Notes under the pieces: generated by a model
Database searches by the model: none
What the model saw: the letters and a program-made list of their open reading frames with translations, nothing else
Told to the model about the DNA's origin: nothing
Translations under genes and position numbers: made by a program
From: Burkholderia sp. E7m39
Lineage (GTDB): Bacteria > Pseudomonadota > Gammaproteobacteria > Burkholderiales > Burkholderiaceae
DNA length: 39,602 bases
Assembly (NCBI GenBank): GCA_001319865.1
Contig: BBSL01000256.1
Span: 1-39,602, forward strand
Reading direction: 5' to 3'
Shown: piece after piece, positions 1 through 7,206 of the stretch
Position numbering within the stretch: position 1 is the stretch's first letter
Layout of the letters: each line of letters begins with the position of its first letter

Positions 1-343
1 CAAGTGCATGCGACTCGCTATGGGCCGCTTCATCAAACCGGTCGATGAGCGCCCGCGTGTCAGCCATCTGCTGGGTAATGACGCGGTACTTCTCGGTTGC
101 CGTCGCGAGATCGACGCGATTCTTCAACAACGCCGCTTCAAGCGCCGATACCTGAGGCTGATACGCGAGCACTTTTTCCTGTGTTGGTGACAGCACGATA
201 GGTGCGCACCAGTTGCGATTGACGGCATAGAAGCCCATCAGAAACAGATATGACATCACGCCTGCGACGATCAGTAGAAGAATCGAAGCCATCGTGATTC
301 GATACGAGGAAACGATAGTGTTTTGGAAATTCTTGAAGTTCAT
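1..343 (-). CDS. Membrane-anchored coiled-coil protein, N-terminal part (cut by window edge)
   Basis: About 114 N-terminal residues are present, starting MNFKNFQNTI; the frame stays open to base 1. Residues about 18-38 form one strongly hydrophobic membrane segment (TMASILLLIVAGVMSYLFLM), followed by a short periplasm-type linker and a heptad-like helical stretch (YQPQVSALEAALLKNRVDL). A cytoplasmic stub, one membrane helix and then coiled coil is the layout of HlyD-type membrane-fusion proteins of secretion or exopolysaccharide export, but too little is present to assign the family firmly. A 17-bp dyad (419-435) lies about 75 bases upstream of the start. The EAL gene on the same strand ends about 250 bases upstream, so a c-di-GMP-linked surface function is possible; that is inference. 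Confidence 0.65.
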   Translation of the reverse strand, partial: MNFKNFQNTIVSSYRITMASILLLIVAGVMSYLFLMGFYAVNRNWCAPIVLSPTQEKVLAYQPQVSALEAALLKNRVDLATATEKYRVITQQMADTRALIDRFDEAAHSESHAL

Positions 344-418
344 TTATCAATATGCCCTGTTTATCGCCTACTAGTGCTTCGCTACTCAAACGACGAGTTC
401 GCACTGTATGCACTTATC

Positions 419-435
419 AGGACAGATCGTGTCCT
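419..435. promoter_or_regulatory. Dyad operator-like site, copy 1 (AGGACA-N5-TGTCCT)
   Basis: The site is a perfect 6-5-6 inverted repeat, AGGACAGATCGTGTCCT. It lies in the 250-base gap upstream of the truncated membrane gene, 76 bases before its start codon. It matches the RGGACA-N5-YGTCCY motif found in front of several other genes in this window. I see no gene in the rest of 344-594; a plus-strand frame at 408-716 runs antisense into the EAL gene and was not accepted. Confidence 0.5.
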
Positions 436-594
436 GTTTGCGGCTCTCACTTTTATCGTTCGGTGGCTGTGGGGTGGCATTCTGCGGCGCCCTCTGGACA
501 AACGATGTTTCTGCAGCCAATAGCGAAGCCAGCTTCATGCATGCGCTGGCGTACGGCAACGCAATGCACATGATCGCCTTTTCTGGGCCTCGGA

Positions 595-1884
595 TCAGGA
601 GTAGAGGTAACCTTGCAGGCCCGTCGCACCGCTTGCGCAAGCGGTTTGCGCATCGCTCCCCGTTTCGATACCTTCGACAACGATCGAACCGGCACACACC
701 TTCACAAGCTCGATGAGCTGCGCAAAGCGTGCTGCCGCTGCCTCGTCGTGGCGGCAGCGGGCAATGAGGGACCGGTCCAGCTTCGCGATGTCGACATCAA
801 GCGTGATGAGATTGCGCAGACTGCCGAAGTCATGGCCGACATCGTCGAGCGCCACGCGGCAACCCACTGATTGAAGCACCGCGACGAATTCGCGAGTAGC
901 GTCAAGATTCGCTAACGGAAAAGTTTCAGTGATTTCGATGGTGAGCCGTGAAGCAACATTGGGATCGACCGCGAGTGTCATGACAATGAGTGCCCACCAG
1001 CCATCGAGGACCGCGCTACGAGTCGATATGTTGCAGCCGAGCCGCGCGCCGGGATTCGCCCTGAGTCTTTCGATGATCGTCTGCACCACCCATCTGTCAA
1101 GGCATCGCACGACACCCAGACGCTCCAGCGCGCGTATTTCGGAACCGATGTGCGTGCGCTCGCGACAAGCATCGCCCATCTTGCACAGTAGCGCTTCGTG
1201 GTAGAGCGTCGCTGAGGGTTCTTTGGCGTCGCAGATGCGCTCGAAATCGAAATCGAGCTTCCCTTCGTTCATGGCGCCAAACACGTATTCTGCTACGCGA
1301 GTATCCGCGACGAAATCTTCCTGCCAACCGTCGGGAGGCGTCGCGTCGATACGGCTTGCCGCATTCACTGAAGCAATATTGAAGGGCGTGTCCTTGAAGT
1401 GTGCGATGCGTGCTTCGAGTACAGGAAATGCGACTGCCTGGCCGTATCGAACAGGACGTTCGGATAGGCGGCTCAAAATGGTATCCAGTAGACGCGGCGG
1501 CAGCGTGTCAAGAGCGCCGCGCGCATGGGGCAGAAAATCGAAGACGAACAGTATATGTTCGCCACTCATCGCGACGATGCCCGAATACACGCGGCACAAT
1601 TCCCGCGCCCGCTCGCGCAACACCTGACGCGCAGTCATTGCGAAAACTGCCCCGTACATGAGTTCGAGCTGTAGCAGATTGACGATCGTCGCGACAATAC
1701 ACAAAGCCACGCGTCCGCCGTTATGCGCTCTCTGTCCGACGCCGAAGCGTTTCAGCAACGTTTCAAGTTCGGGCCCGAACCCCGTTAGCCTGGTATGACT
1801 CATTGCGCCGAACCCATCCTGCCTTTCCGCAGGCAGCCCTCGCAGCCTGGTACAAAAGGGTTCCCTTGTGTCACGATCCATCAT
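595..1884 (-). CDS. EAL-domain protein (c-di-GMP phosphodiesterase type) with degenerate GGDEF-like N-terminus
   Basis: Predicted cytoplasmic enzyme that linearises cyclic di-GMP. The C-terminal half (about 222-429) keeps the residues expected for catalysis: E230 of YHEAL, N285 (NIS), E317 in EITE, the D347-D348 pair in ALDDVG, K368 (KLDRS), E404 (VVEGIET) and Q424 (LQGYLYS). The arginine of the usual ExLxR signature is a cysteine here (EALLC). Residues about 55-165 resemble a worn GGDEF fold without a GGDEF motif, so cyclase activity is not expected. The protein stops right after QGYLYS, shorter than most EAL domains, which carry on for about ten residues. Two starts are possible: 1884 (MMDRD) or 1803 (MSHTR, the start nearest the conserved part). 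The 81 bases between them contain one of the two proposed inversion sites, so the N-terminus may depend on DNA orientation. Confidence 0.88.
   Translation of the reverse strand: MMDRDTREPFCTRLRGLPAERQDGFGAMSHTRLTGFGPELETLLKRFGVGQRAHNGGRVALCIVATIVNLLQLELMYGAVFAMTARQVLRERARELCRVYSGIVAMSGEHILFVFDFLPHARGALDTLPPRLLDTILSRLSERPVRYGQAVAFPVLEARIAHFKDTPFNIASVNAASRIDATPPDGWQEDFVADTRVAEYVFGAMNEGKLDFDFERICDAKEPSATLYHEALLCKMGDACRERTHIGSEIRALERLGVVRCLDRWVVQTIIERLRANPGARLGCNISTRSAVLDGWWALIVMTLAVDPNVASRLTIEITETFPLANLDATREFVAVLQSVGCRVALDDVGHDFGSLRNLITLDVDIAKLDRSLIARCRHDEAAAARFAQLIELVKVCAGSIVVEGIETGSDAQTACASGATGLQGYLYS
1849..1874. repeat. Putative serine-invertase crossover site 1 (core TT)
   Basis: This is a 26-bp imperfect dyad with 12-base half-sites around a TT core. 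The inner 20 bases are ACAAAAGGGTTCCCTTGTGT. The half-sites of both copies follow the pattern GnGACAmAAGGG. The 12+2+12 layout is that of crossover sites of the Hin/Gin/Cin/Pin invertases (known for the family). Use by the neighbouring recombinase is inference. It lies between the two candidate start codons of the EAL gene. Confidence 0.55.
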
Positions 1885-1965
1885 AGTTCACCGCTTCAAA
1901 AAAACCAGAGAGAAAACATGAACCTGCTGTGTCCGCCGACACGGCTTTTCGTAGCGACAAAAGGG
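1863..1965. other. Candidate invertible segment between EAL gene and recombinase
   Basis: This segment of about 103 bases lies between the TT core of site 1 and the AA core of site 2. Opposite cores mean the sites are inverted relative to each other, so an invertase would flip the segment rather than delete it. It holds two outward-facing ATG codons: the MMDRD start (1884, minus) and the MNLL start (1918, plus). It should therefore carry or move the 5' ends of both flanking genes. Confidence 0.45.
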
Positions 1966-1986
1966 AACCTTTGTGTCAATACGTGA
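1918..1986 (+). CDS. Short leader-type ORF, 22 aa, inside the putative switch
   Basis: The peptide is MNLLCPPTRLFVATKGNLCVNT. It begins after a purine-rich AGAGAGAAAAC stretch that could act as a ribosome site, and runs across site 2. In the present orientation it stops 64 bases before the recombinase gene. If the segment were flipped, the same start would read on the minus strand and end in a TGA overlapping the ATG of the shorter EAL start (1803). Its reality rests on that arrangement only; no family is recognised. Confidence 0.3.
   Translation: MNLLCPPTRLFVATKGNLCVNT
1954..1979. repeat. Putative serine-invertase crossover site 2 (core AA)
   Basis: This is a second 26-bp dyad, inner 20 bases ACAAAAGGGAACCTTTGTGT. 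It differs from site 1 in that core only at the central dinucleotide and one further base. It starts the 70-base stretch before the recombinase ATG. Alternatively the two copies are paired operators for a regulator of the divergent genes. Confidence 0.55.
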
Positions 1987-2050
1987 AGAGTACTTTCTTG
2001 CAGAACATGTGTGTGCTCCGCAAGATGATGCGTCCGAGTGAGGAACGACA

Positions 2051-2629
2051 ATGAAGATTGGCTACGCGCGCGTTTCTACTGAAGAACAGAACCTCGATTT
2101 GCAGGTGTCGGCGCTAAAGGCAGCCGGTTGTGAACGGCTCTTTCACGATCACGGCGTATCGGGATCGACCTTTCGCCGTCCCGGACTGGACGATACGCTT
2201 ATGCACCTCAATCGCGGCGACACGCTCGTCGTATGGCGACTGGACAGGTTGGGCCGATCGTTGACGAAGCTCGTGGAACTAATCGAGACCCTTGAAACAA
2301 GGGACATCCGGTTCCAGTCCCTCACGGAAGCGATTGACACCACATCTTGCAGCGGGATGTTTGTCTTTCATATGATGGCTGCGCTGGCTCAGTTCGAACG
2401 GACGTTGATCAGCGAGCGGACACGCTGCGGCATGAAGGCAGCGCGGGAGCGCGGCCGCCGCGTGGGCAGACACGCCGCGATGACACCGGCGCAATGCGCA
2501 GAAGCAGTCGCACTGTCGGCCACGTTGCCTGTGGCGGAACTGGCTGTGAAATTCTGTGTTCACCCTCGCACGGTGCAGCGCGTGCTGCGTAACTCGACGA
2601 GAGCGCAGGACGATCCCCGTAAAGAATAG
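2051..2629 (+). CDS. Serine recombinase, resolvase/DNA-invertase (Pin-like) family
   Basis: This is a 192-aa site-specific recombinase of the small serine family, which cuts both strands with a 2-base stagger through a phosphoserine link. The start MKIGYARVSTEEQNLDLQ carries the catalytic Ser9 with Arg7. The LVVWRLDRLGRS block supplies the active-site arginines, and FHMMAALAQFERTLISERT begins the dimer helix E. Residues about 140-185 form the C-terminal helix-turn-helix (AELAVKFCVHPRTVQRVLRN). Length is normal and nothing looks broken. It is divergent from the EAL gene, with the two 26-bp dyads between them. It ends 10 bases from the stop of a second, convergent recombinase of the same family. 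Confidence 0.92.
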   Translation: MKIGYARVSTEEQNLDLQVSALKAAGCERLFHDHGVSGSTFRRPGLDDTLMHLNRGDTLVVWRLDRLGRSLTKLVELIETLETRDIRFQSLTEAIDTTSCSGMFVFHMMAALAQFERTLISERTRCGMKAARERGRRVGRHAAMTPAQCAEAVALSATLPVAELAVKFCVHPRTVQRVLRNSTRAQDDPRKE

Positions 2630-2639
2630 CGCGACGGCT

Positions 2640-3212
2640 TCACGCGAACTGATGCGCTCCCAGACCATATCTGCGCAAGCTGCGAAGGAGCGTGCGCGGA
2701 TGCACGTCGAATTGTTGCGCGACGATGTGCGACGAATGCAGGGCGAGCAAACGCTGTGCTTCGACGCAGTCGCTTTGCGTCATTGCACGGCGCCTGCCCA
2801 CATGCTGGCCGCGTGCCTTGGCGGCGAGCATACCGGCCCGCGTCCGCTCGCCGATCAGCGAGCGCTCAAATTGTGCAAGTGCGGCCATGATGTGAAAGAG
2901 CAGCGTGCCGCCGGGCGACGTGGTATCGATGCACTCAGTAAGCGAGGCGAACTGAATGCCGCTCACGCCGAGGTGGTCGACGAGCTCAACAAGTTTCGTG
3001 AGCGAGCGCCCCAGACGGTCAAGACGCCATACAACCAGCGTATCGCCTTTCGACAGAGCAGCCATCGCCTGTTCCAGACCCGGCCGCGAGAAGCTTGCGC
3101 CCGACACACCCTGATCGGTGAAGATGTCGTCGCACCCCGCATTCCTTAACGCCGCCAGTTGCAGATCAAGATTTTGGTCATCAGTAGAAACTCTCGCGTA
3201 TCCAATTCTCAT
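2640..3212 (-). CDS. Second serine recombinase, resolvase/DNA-invertase (Pin-like) family
   Basis: This 190-aa paralogue of the neighbouring recombinase faces it tail to tail. It starts MRIGYARVSTDDQNLDLQ with catalytic Ser9. It keeps LVVWRLDRLGRSLTKLVELV, FHIMAALAQFERSLIGERTRAGM and a C-terminal helix-turn-helix around HIVAQQFDVHPRTLLRSL. The frame is open upstream of 3212, but conservation begins exactly at this ATG, which follows a CGGAAAAGA ribosome-site-like stretch. The two proteins agree over most of the catalytic domain and differ mainly in the DNA-binding tail, so they probably use different sites. Two dyads of the RGGACA family lie upstream, shared with the divergent 171-aa gene. 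Confidence 0.92.
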   Translation of the reverse strand: MRIGYARVSTDDQNLDLQLAALRNAGCDDIFTDQGVSGASFSRPGLEQAMAALSKGDTLVVWRLDRLGRSLTKLVELVDHLGVSGIQFASLTECIDTTSPGGTLLFHIMAALAQFERSLIGERTRAGMLAAKARGQHVGRRRAMTQSDCVEAQRLLALHSSHIVAQQFDVHPRTLLRSLRRYGLGAHQFA

Positions 3213-3280
3213 TCTTTTCCGAGTAGTATGGCGAACACTGCTTTCGTCAAACGGTCTGGCACGAAATATAGAAATAGAAG

Positions 3281-3297
3281 TGGACAATCGGTGTCCC
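3281..3297. promoter_or_regulatory. Dyad operator-like site, copy 2 (TGGACA-N5-TGTCCC)
   Basis: TGGACAATCGGTGTCCC deviates from the window motif RGGACA-N5-YGTCCY only at the first base. It lies between the minus-strand recombinase (69 bases away) and the plus-strand 171-aa gene (95 bases away). Confidence 0.45.
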
Positions 3298-3325
3298 GAC
3301 GCCCTCACTCGTTGCCGCTTGGCTT

Positions 3326-3342
3326 CGGACAGTGTTTGTCTC
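3326..3342. promoter_or_regulatory. Weaker dyad site, copy 3 (CGGACA-N5-TGTCTC)
   Basis: CGGACAGTGTTTGTCTC has two departures from the motif. It is 45 bases from copy 2 in the same divergent gap and about 50 bases before the 171-aa gene, so it may form a pair with copy 2. Confidence 0.3.
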
Positions 3343-3391
3343 AACGTGCTTGCAAAATTTCGATCATGCAATCTCTGGGAGTGCTCGATAC

Positions 3392-3907
3392 ATGACGAAG
3401 TCGACAAATACGATTCGCACCAACACGCAAACGCATCGCGATGCACCCAACAGCAAGCCGACGCTTTGCGTCGCATTGCGGCTTTGGGGATTCGATGAAT
3501 CGGAAGTTCAGTCCTGGATGAACGTCATGCCCGATCTGGACGGCTCGATCGCCTGGAAGATCTCACGCGTGCGGCTTGAGACCGATGCCGATGTCGTCGT
3601 GCATATGGTCAAGCCTGCGCGCCGCGCAAACGACCTGGATTGCTGGCATTGCATTCAGGTCAACCGTGTCGTGTCGCACACGCTGGCGGCTGGGGGCACC
3701 GCCATAACCCTGTTCATGGGCAATGCGGATGAATTGCCGCGCAGGCGAGCAGGTCGTTGGTCGGTGGCGGGCACTCTGTCGGCTCAGGCTGCGCTCGGCC
3801 GGCTCGGTCGCCTTATTGCGGCGTCGTCGGCGCGTCAGAAAGGAGGGCGTGCGACTGTTAGGCTTGATCTTCTCGGCATGATCGCGCAGCAGCTTGATGC
3901 CGGGTAG
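3392..3907 (+). CDS. Hypothetical protein, 171 aa
   Basis: I do not recognise the family. The chosen ATG (MTKSTNT) follows GGGAGTGC by a normal distance; an earlier in-frame ATG at 3332 would cover an operator-like dyad. The first 22 residues are polar and Thr/Asn-rich. A compact part follows with ALRLWGFDESEVQSWMNVMPDLDGSIAWKI, then VVVHMVKPARRANDLDCWHCIQVNRVV and TAITLFMGNADELP. The tail (140-171) is basic and helical. No signal peptide or membrane helix is seen. It has its own promoter region with two RGGACA-type dyads, which links it by inference to the yhaO-yhaN and sirtuin genes further right. The next gene downstream is a decayed helicase on the other strand. Confidence 0.7.
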   Translation: MTKSTNTIRTNTQTHRDAPNSKPTLCVALRLWGFDESEVQSWMNVMPDLDGSIAWKISRVRLETDADVVVHMVKPARRANDLDCWHCIQVNRVVSHTLAAGGTAITLFMGNADELPRRRAGRWSVAGTLSAQAALGRLGRLIAASSARQKGGRATVRLDLLGMIAQQLDAG

Positions 3908-3929
3908 GAGGAGCTGCGCGCTTTACGAG

Positions 3930-5177
3930 AATCTTTCGACCAGATCCTCCACCGCGGATTCGATATCACGACGATCGGCTTCATCGTCGCAAGCGTCGCG
4001 CCGACGAAGAGATGCCGCAAACCGTGTCGTCGAACTGCTCGAAGTCAACCTTAGTCACGGTCATGCAGGACGCGCTTTGCCTCTTAAAGAGATAGACGGT
4101 TTTGAATGTGACATCGCCATTCGGTGAACGGCCCCGCCCCCTCGATCGCCATAGGCTCCACCGACAACGCGCTAATAGAGCGCAATCACGCGGGCTACGA
4201 TGATTGGCCATTCACCGCCCGCACTTCCACTCATCCCGTGGAAATTCAGCATCTGCTTGGAGTCTTGTTGCCACTAGACGCATCTGATCTAGTGAACCAG
4301 CCGCTCGGTATCATATCGGGAAGATGCCTCCAGCGAAATCGTCTGTATGACCGATGCAAGCCGCCGCCTGCTGGCAAAGTTGGTGATAGGTGAAGACAGT
4401 CGCGGCTCCAGGCTCAATACACTGGCGATTATCGGCGAGCGGCCGGTTGAAGCACAGATAGAGCGCGCGCGTTCCTGCCTTGACTGCGTCATCGAGCACG
4501 CGGGTCGCAAATTGCGCCGTGCCAGGGGCGCTGTGCCGATGGAACGGCGCGAACTCGACGGAACGCGCCCAGGCCGCGAGACCGCCCGCGTCACGCACCT
4601 GTTCACTTCGCCGATCATTGCACAGACGCCGGCGTTAGTAATAGCTCGCCGGCAAGAAGCGCATGCATGCGGCTCAAGCATGGCAGCGCCGTTTCGCCGG
4701 CGGGCAGGATACCTTCGATGATCTGCGCCAGTTGCCCGCTGCGCGACGCATCGACGATCCCCTCAGGATTGACGCCGGATGTCGCCGCGTTCTTCCACCC
4801 GGTAGTCCGGACAATACAACATCTGCCTGCGCGCCGAACGTCCGAACACGGAAGTGAAACGCTTGTGCATCCCGCTGATGGTTCGCGCGATCTCCGGAGA
4901 AGACATGTCCTTGGCGTTGCCCGCGTAACTCTTCACCAGATCGTCTTGCACTTCTTTGAGCTTGCCCGACTTCTGCTCGATCACGAGTACACGGCAAGCC
5001 GGACTCACGACCACGAAGTCTGTTCGCCGAAGATCAAAAACTTTATTCCGTTGTGTCCAATGGACGCCGCGATAGAAGCAGTACGTATCGGGCAGGCCGC
5101 GATGCAGGATCCTGAGCATTTCGTCCTACCGCTGCGCACGAGCCTGTCATTCCAGCCGCTGGCGAATATCCTGGCCA
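3930..5177 (-). pseudogene. Decayed NERD-domain / UvrD-type helicase gene
   Basis: Pieces of one protein appear in the right order but in different minus-strand frames. First comes a start like MARIFASGWND near 5177. A NERD-type nuclease-related segment follows (about 5119-4770: LPDTYCFYRGVHWTQRNKVF, DFVVVSP, VIEQKSGKL, YCPDYRV). Next is a superfamily-I helicase front part (about 4598-4330: AWARSVEFAPFHR, TRALYLCFNRPLADN, VFTYHQLCQQ). Last are C-terminal blocks (about 4130-3970: TFKTVYLFKRQSA, KVDFEQFDDTV, then LFVGATLATMKPIVVIS one frame away). The phosphate-binding loop expected before the FATRVLDDAVKAG block is gone (SAPGTAQ stands in its place), and much of the helicase middle is missing. 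Several frameshifts and a large deletion make function very unlikely. It follows the WYL regulator by only 24 bases, so the two probably formed an operon. Confidence 0.75.
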
Positions 5178-5201
5178 TGCTTCAATGCCAGCCGCCAGCC
5201 G

Positions 5202-6221
5202 CTATTTGCCATAGATGCTCGCAAGCTCCGCCGCTTCAGCTGCGAACTCGGCGCGCAGACCCGCCGGTCCAAGCACCTCGACGTTCGGACCGAACGAACG
5301 CAACCACCAGCGCAGCCTCTGGCTCAGCATGACAGTGCCTTGCACATGCAGCGCATCGTCTTTGCGTGTGTCTTTCTGGTCCTTGGACATGGGCGCTTCG
5401 AGCAGATGATCCCCCGCGCCGCTAAAGAACCTCAGCTTGAGCAACACTTCCTTCTCGACCATGAAGTCAAAGTGGCGTTGTTGTCGAACGTACGTATCGA
5501 GCGAAAACGACTCAGGATAGGCGAACGATTCGAGCATCGCCTTGGCGTCCAAAAGTCGATCGAGACGATACATCGTCGGGTTGGCCTTGCCTTCCGTACC
5601 TGCGACGAGATACACGAGGCCGCCAACTTCTACGAGACCGAACGGCAGGACGACCTTTGCCTGATCGTTGTCCGTCTTATGACGCGGACGATAAACGATC
5701 TCCAGCTTGCGCTCCTCGAACAGCGCTCTCGACACCGCGGTGAAGTGGTCGCGTTTGATCGGGGGATAGTGCAGCGCGAACCCGCCGCTTTCCACCGCAA
5801 CCTTGCTGGACCAGCGCGAGTATTTGCGCTCCGTTTCGTTATTCGTCTTTTTCAACCGCGTATCGGCGATCTCGAACAGTGGCGTCAGGGAATCGGCCAC
5901 CAGTTCTGGGATCTGCCGCGAAGAGAAACGCTTGAGCGTTTGCAGCGCCAATGCCTCATCGAAATTGATCATCGTGCCGGCCTTGGCCGCAAGGCCACTC
6001 GCACCCGCCCTCCTGCGCCAGACAGATGCGGTTCCACGCTGGTCCATCTCGACAAGGCCTTCTTCCTCGAGCCGCGCCAGATGCCGGTAAATCGTCTTCG
6101 ACGACGGCAGATTCGGCACGGTGCTCGTCAGACGCCGGTAGACATCCGGCGTGCTCAGGTAGTCGCTTTGTGTGGCTGCGTCGGGAAGGACGCGCATGAT
6201 TTCGCGGTCGATGTCGGACAT
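5202..6221 (-). CDS. WYL-domain transcriptional regulator
   Basis: This is a 339-aa DNA-binding regulator. Residues about 1-75 form a winged helix (DYLSTPDVYRRLTSTVPNLP, SKTIYRHLARLEEEGLVEMD). The middle and C-terminal parts match the WYL ligand-sensing domain and its tail: FEERKLEIVYRPR, then VEVGGLVYLVAGTEG at the WYL core (LVYLV here), YRLDRL, and RLRWWLRSFGPNVEVLGP in the C-terminal extension. WYL proteins often sense nucleic acid or nucleotide ligands and control defence or DNA-damage genes (family knowledge). The start at 6221 (MSDIDREIMRV) was chosen because the fold begins there; the frame is open up to 6368. No RGGACA dyad is seen upstream. It could be the regulator of those dyads, but nothing shows that directly. 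Confidence 0.85.
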   Translation of the reverse strand: MSDIDREIMRVLPDAATQSDYLSTPDVYRRLTSTVPNLPSSKTIYRHLARLEEEGLVEMDQRGTASVWRRRAGASGLAAKAGTMINFDEALALQTLKRFSSRQIPELVADSLTPLFEIADTRLKKTNNETERKYSRWSSKVAVESGGFALHYPPIKRDHFTAVSRALFEERKLEIVYRPRHKTDNDQAKVVLPFGLVEVGGLVYLVAGTEGKANPTMYRLDRLLDAKAMLESFAYPESFSLDTYVRQQRHFDFMVEKEVLLKLRFFSGAGDHLLEAPMSKDQKDTRKDDALHVQGTVMLSQRLRWWLRSFGPNVEVLGPAGLRAEFAAEAAELASIYGK

Positions 6222-6374
6222 TGAACGATAGTCGCGTGAGTGGATGATCCCGGGTTTATCGGCATTATTTGCTGCTTTCTTGAGCGTGGCTTGAACGCCC
6301 GTGCGCTGCACGAGATGAGCCGGCAGACCGGATGACGCGTCGAGACGCGCGCGCCTCGACGCAAGCATGCTTCG

Positions 6375-7187
6375 TCAGTCTCGATCGAGCGCAGCGTCGA
6401 TGAGCGAGAGCACGTCGAGCGCACTGCCTCGTAGACCAACGCCCTCACCCATTACGTCGCTTTCGTCGAGATTGATGCGAATCAGCGGACCGCGTACCGA
6501 CTCCGCGAACATGCGCACGCTCGGCACGGCCGTGCCCGCGCCTAGCTCGATCACGACGGGCCGTTGCACGGCACGCAGCCAGATGCGCAGCCGTTCCCAC
6601 TGCGCCGACGTGCGCGTTTCGACCCAGTGGCTATCGTCGAACAACAGAAAGTTCGGCCGCGCGAGTTGGCCACATTGCAGACAGCGCGGCAGAGCAGGGA
6701 CAGTGAGCGTGTCGACGTCATCCATGAGTCCGCCCGACGCCCAGATCGCATCGTTGCACGGCTCGCCGCACTGCATGAAATTGAGCGTGCCATGACACTC
6801 CAGCACGCGCGACTCGTCGTAGCCCGCCACCTGAAAATGGCCGTCGACGTTGCTCGTAAAGACGAAGGCGCCGTGACGCGTGCGCTCGGCCCAGCGCTTG
6901 AGCATCGCGTAGCCTGCGTGGGGCGTGCATTGTCGGCAGACCTGCAGCGCCCGTCCGTAGAATTGCCACGCATCGACTGGCTTCTCCACGAAGCAGTCGC
7001 CCTGCGTGAGCGAGCCGACGTCCCGCTCCGTCATGCCCGCGGGCAGCAGCGCAGTCCACAAGCCGCCCGTGCCGCGAAAATCAGGCAGGCCGGAGTCCAC
7101 GCTCATGCCCGCGCCGGCTGCGATCACGATGCCGTCTGCGCTGCGAATCCAGTCTGCGGCGCGTTGAATGTCGGCGTTATCGATCAT
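6375..7187 (-). CDS. SIR2-family NAD-dependent deacylase, copy 1
   Basis: A 270-aa sirtuin, predicted to remove acyl groups from lysines while consuming NAD. It shows the NAD loop GAGMSVDSGLPDFRG (25-39), TSNVDGHF in place of the usual TQNID, the catalytic histidine in ECHGTLNFMQC, two cysteine pairs for zinc (QCGEPC and CLQCG), and ELGAGTAVPS where typical sirtuins have the GTS motif. All key residues are present. The start at 7187 (MIDNAD) follows GAGAACAAG and lies 19 bases after the previous gene, so the two are co-transcribed, apparently from the region with the perfect dyad at 7664-7688. Two close paralogues lie in the same window. A role in protein deacylation or in NAD-based defence cannot be decided from sequence. 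Confidence 0.9.
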   Translation of the reverse strand: MIDNADIQRAADWIRSADGIVIAAGAGMSVDSGLPDFRGTGGLWTALLPAGMTERDVGSLTQGDCFVEKPVDAWQFYGRALQVCRQCTPHAGYAMLKRWAERTRHGAFVFTSNVDGHFQVAGYDESRVLECHGTLNFMQCGEPCNDAIWASGGLMDDVDTLTVPALPRCLQCGQLARPNFLLFDDSHWVETRTSAQWERLRIWLRAVQRPVVIELGAGTAVPSVRMFAESVRGPLIRINLDESDVMGEGVGLRGSALDVLSLIDAALDRD

Positions 7188-7206
7188 GGTCTTGTTCTCG
7201 TCACAG

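Noticed and set aside
408..716. Plus-strand frame of 102 codons with a hydrophobic start
   Set aside because: It overlaps the end of the EAL gene in antisense, has no ribosome site, and its second half is the arginine-rich type seen in shadow frames.
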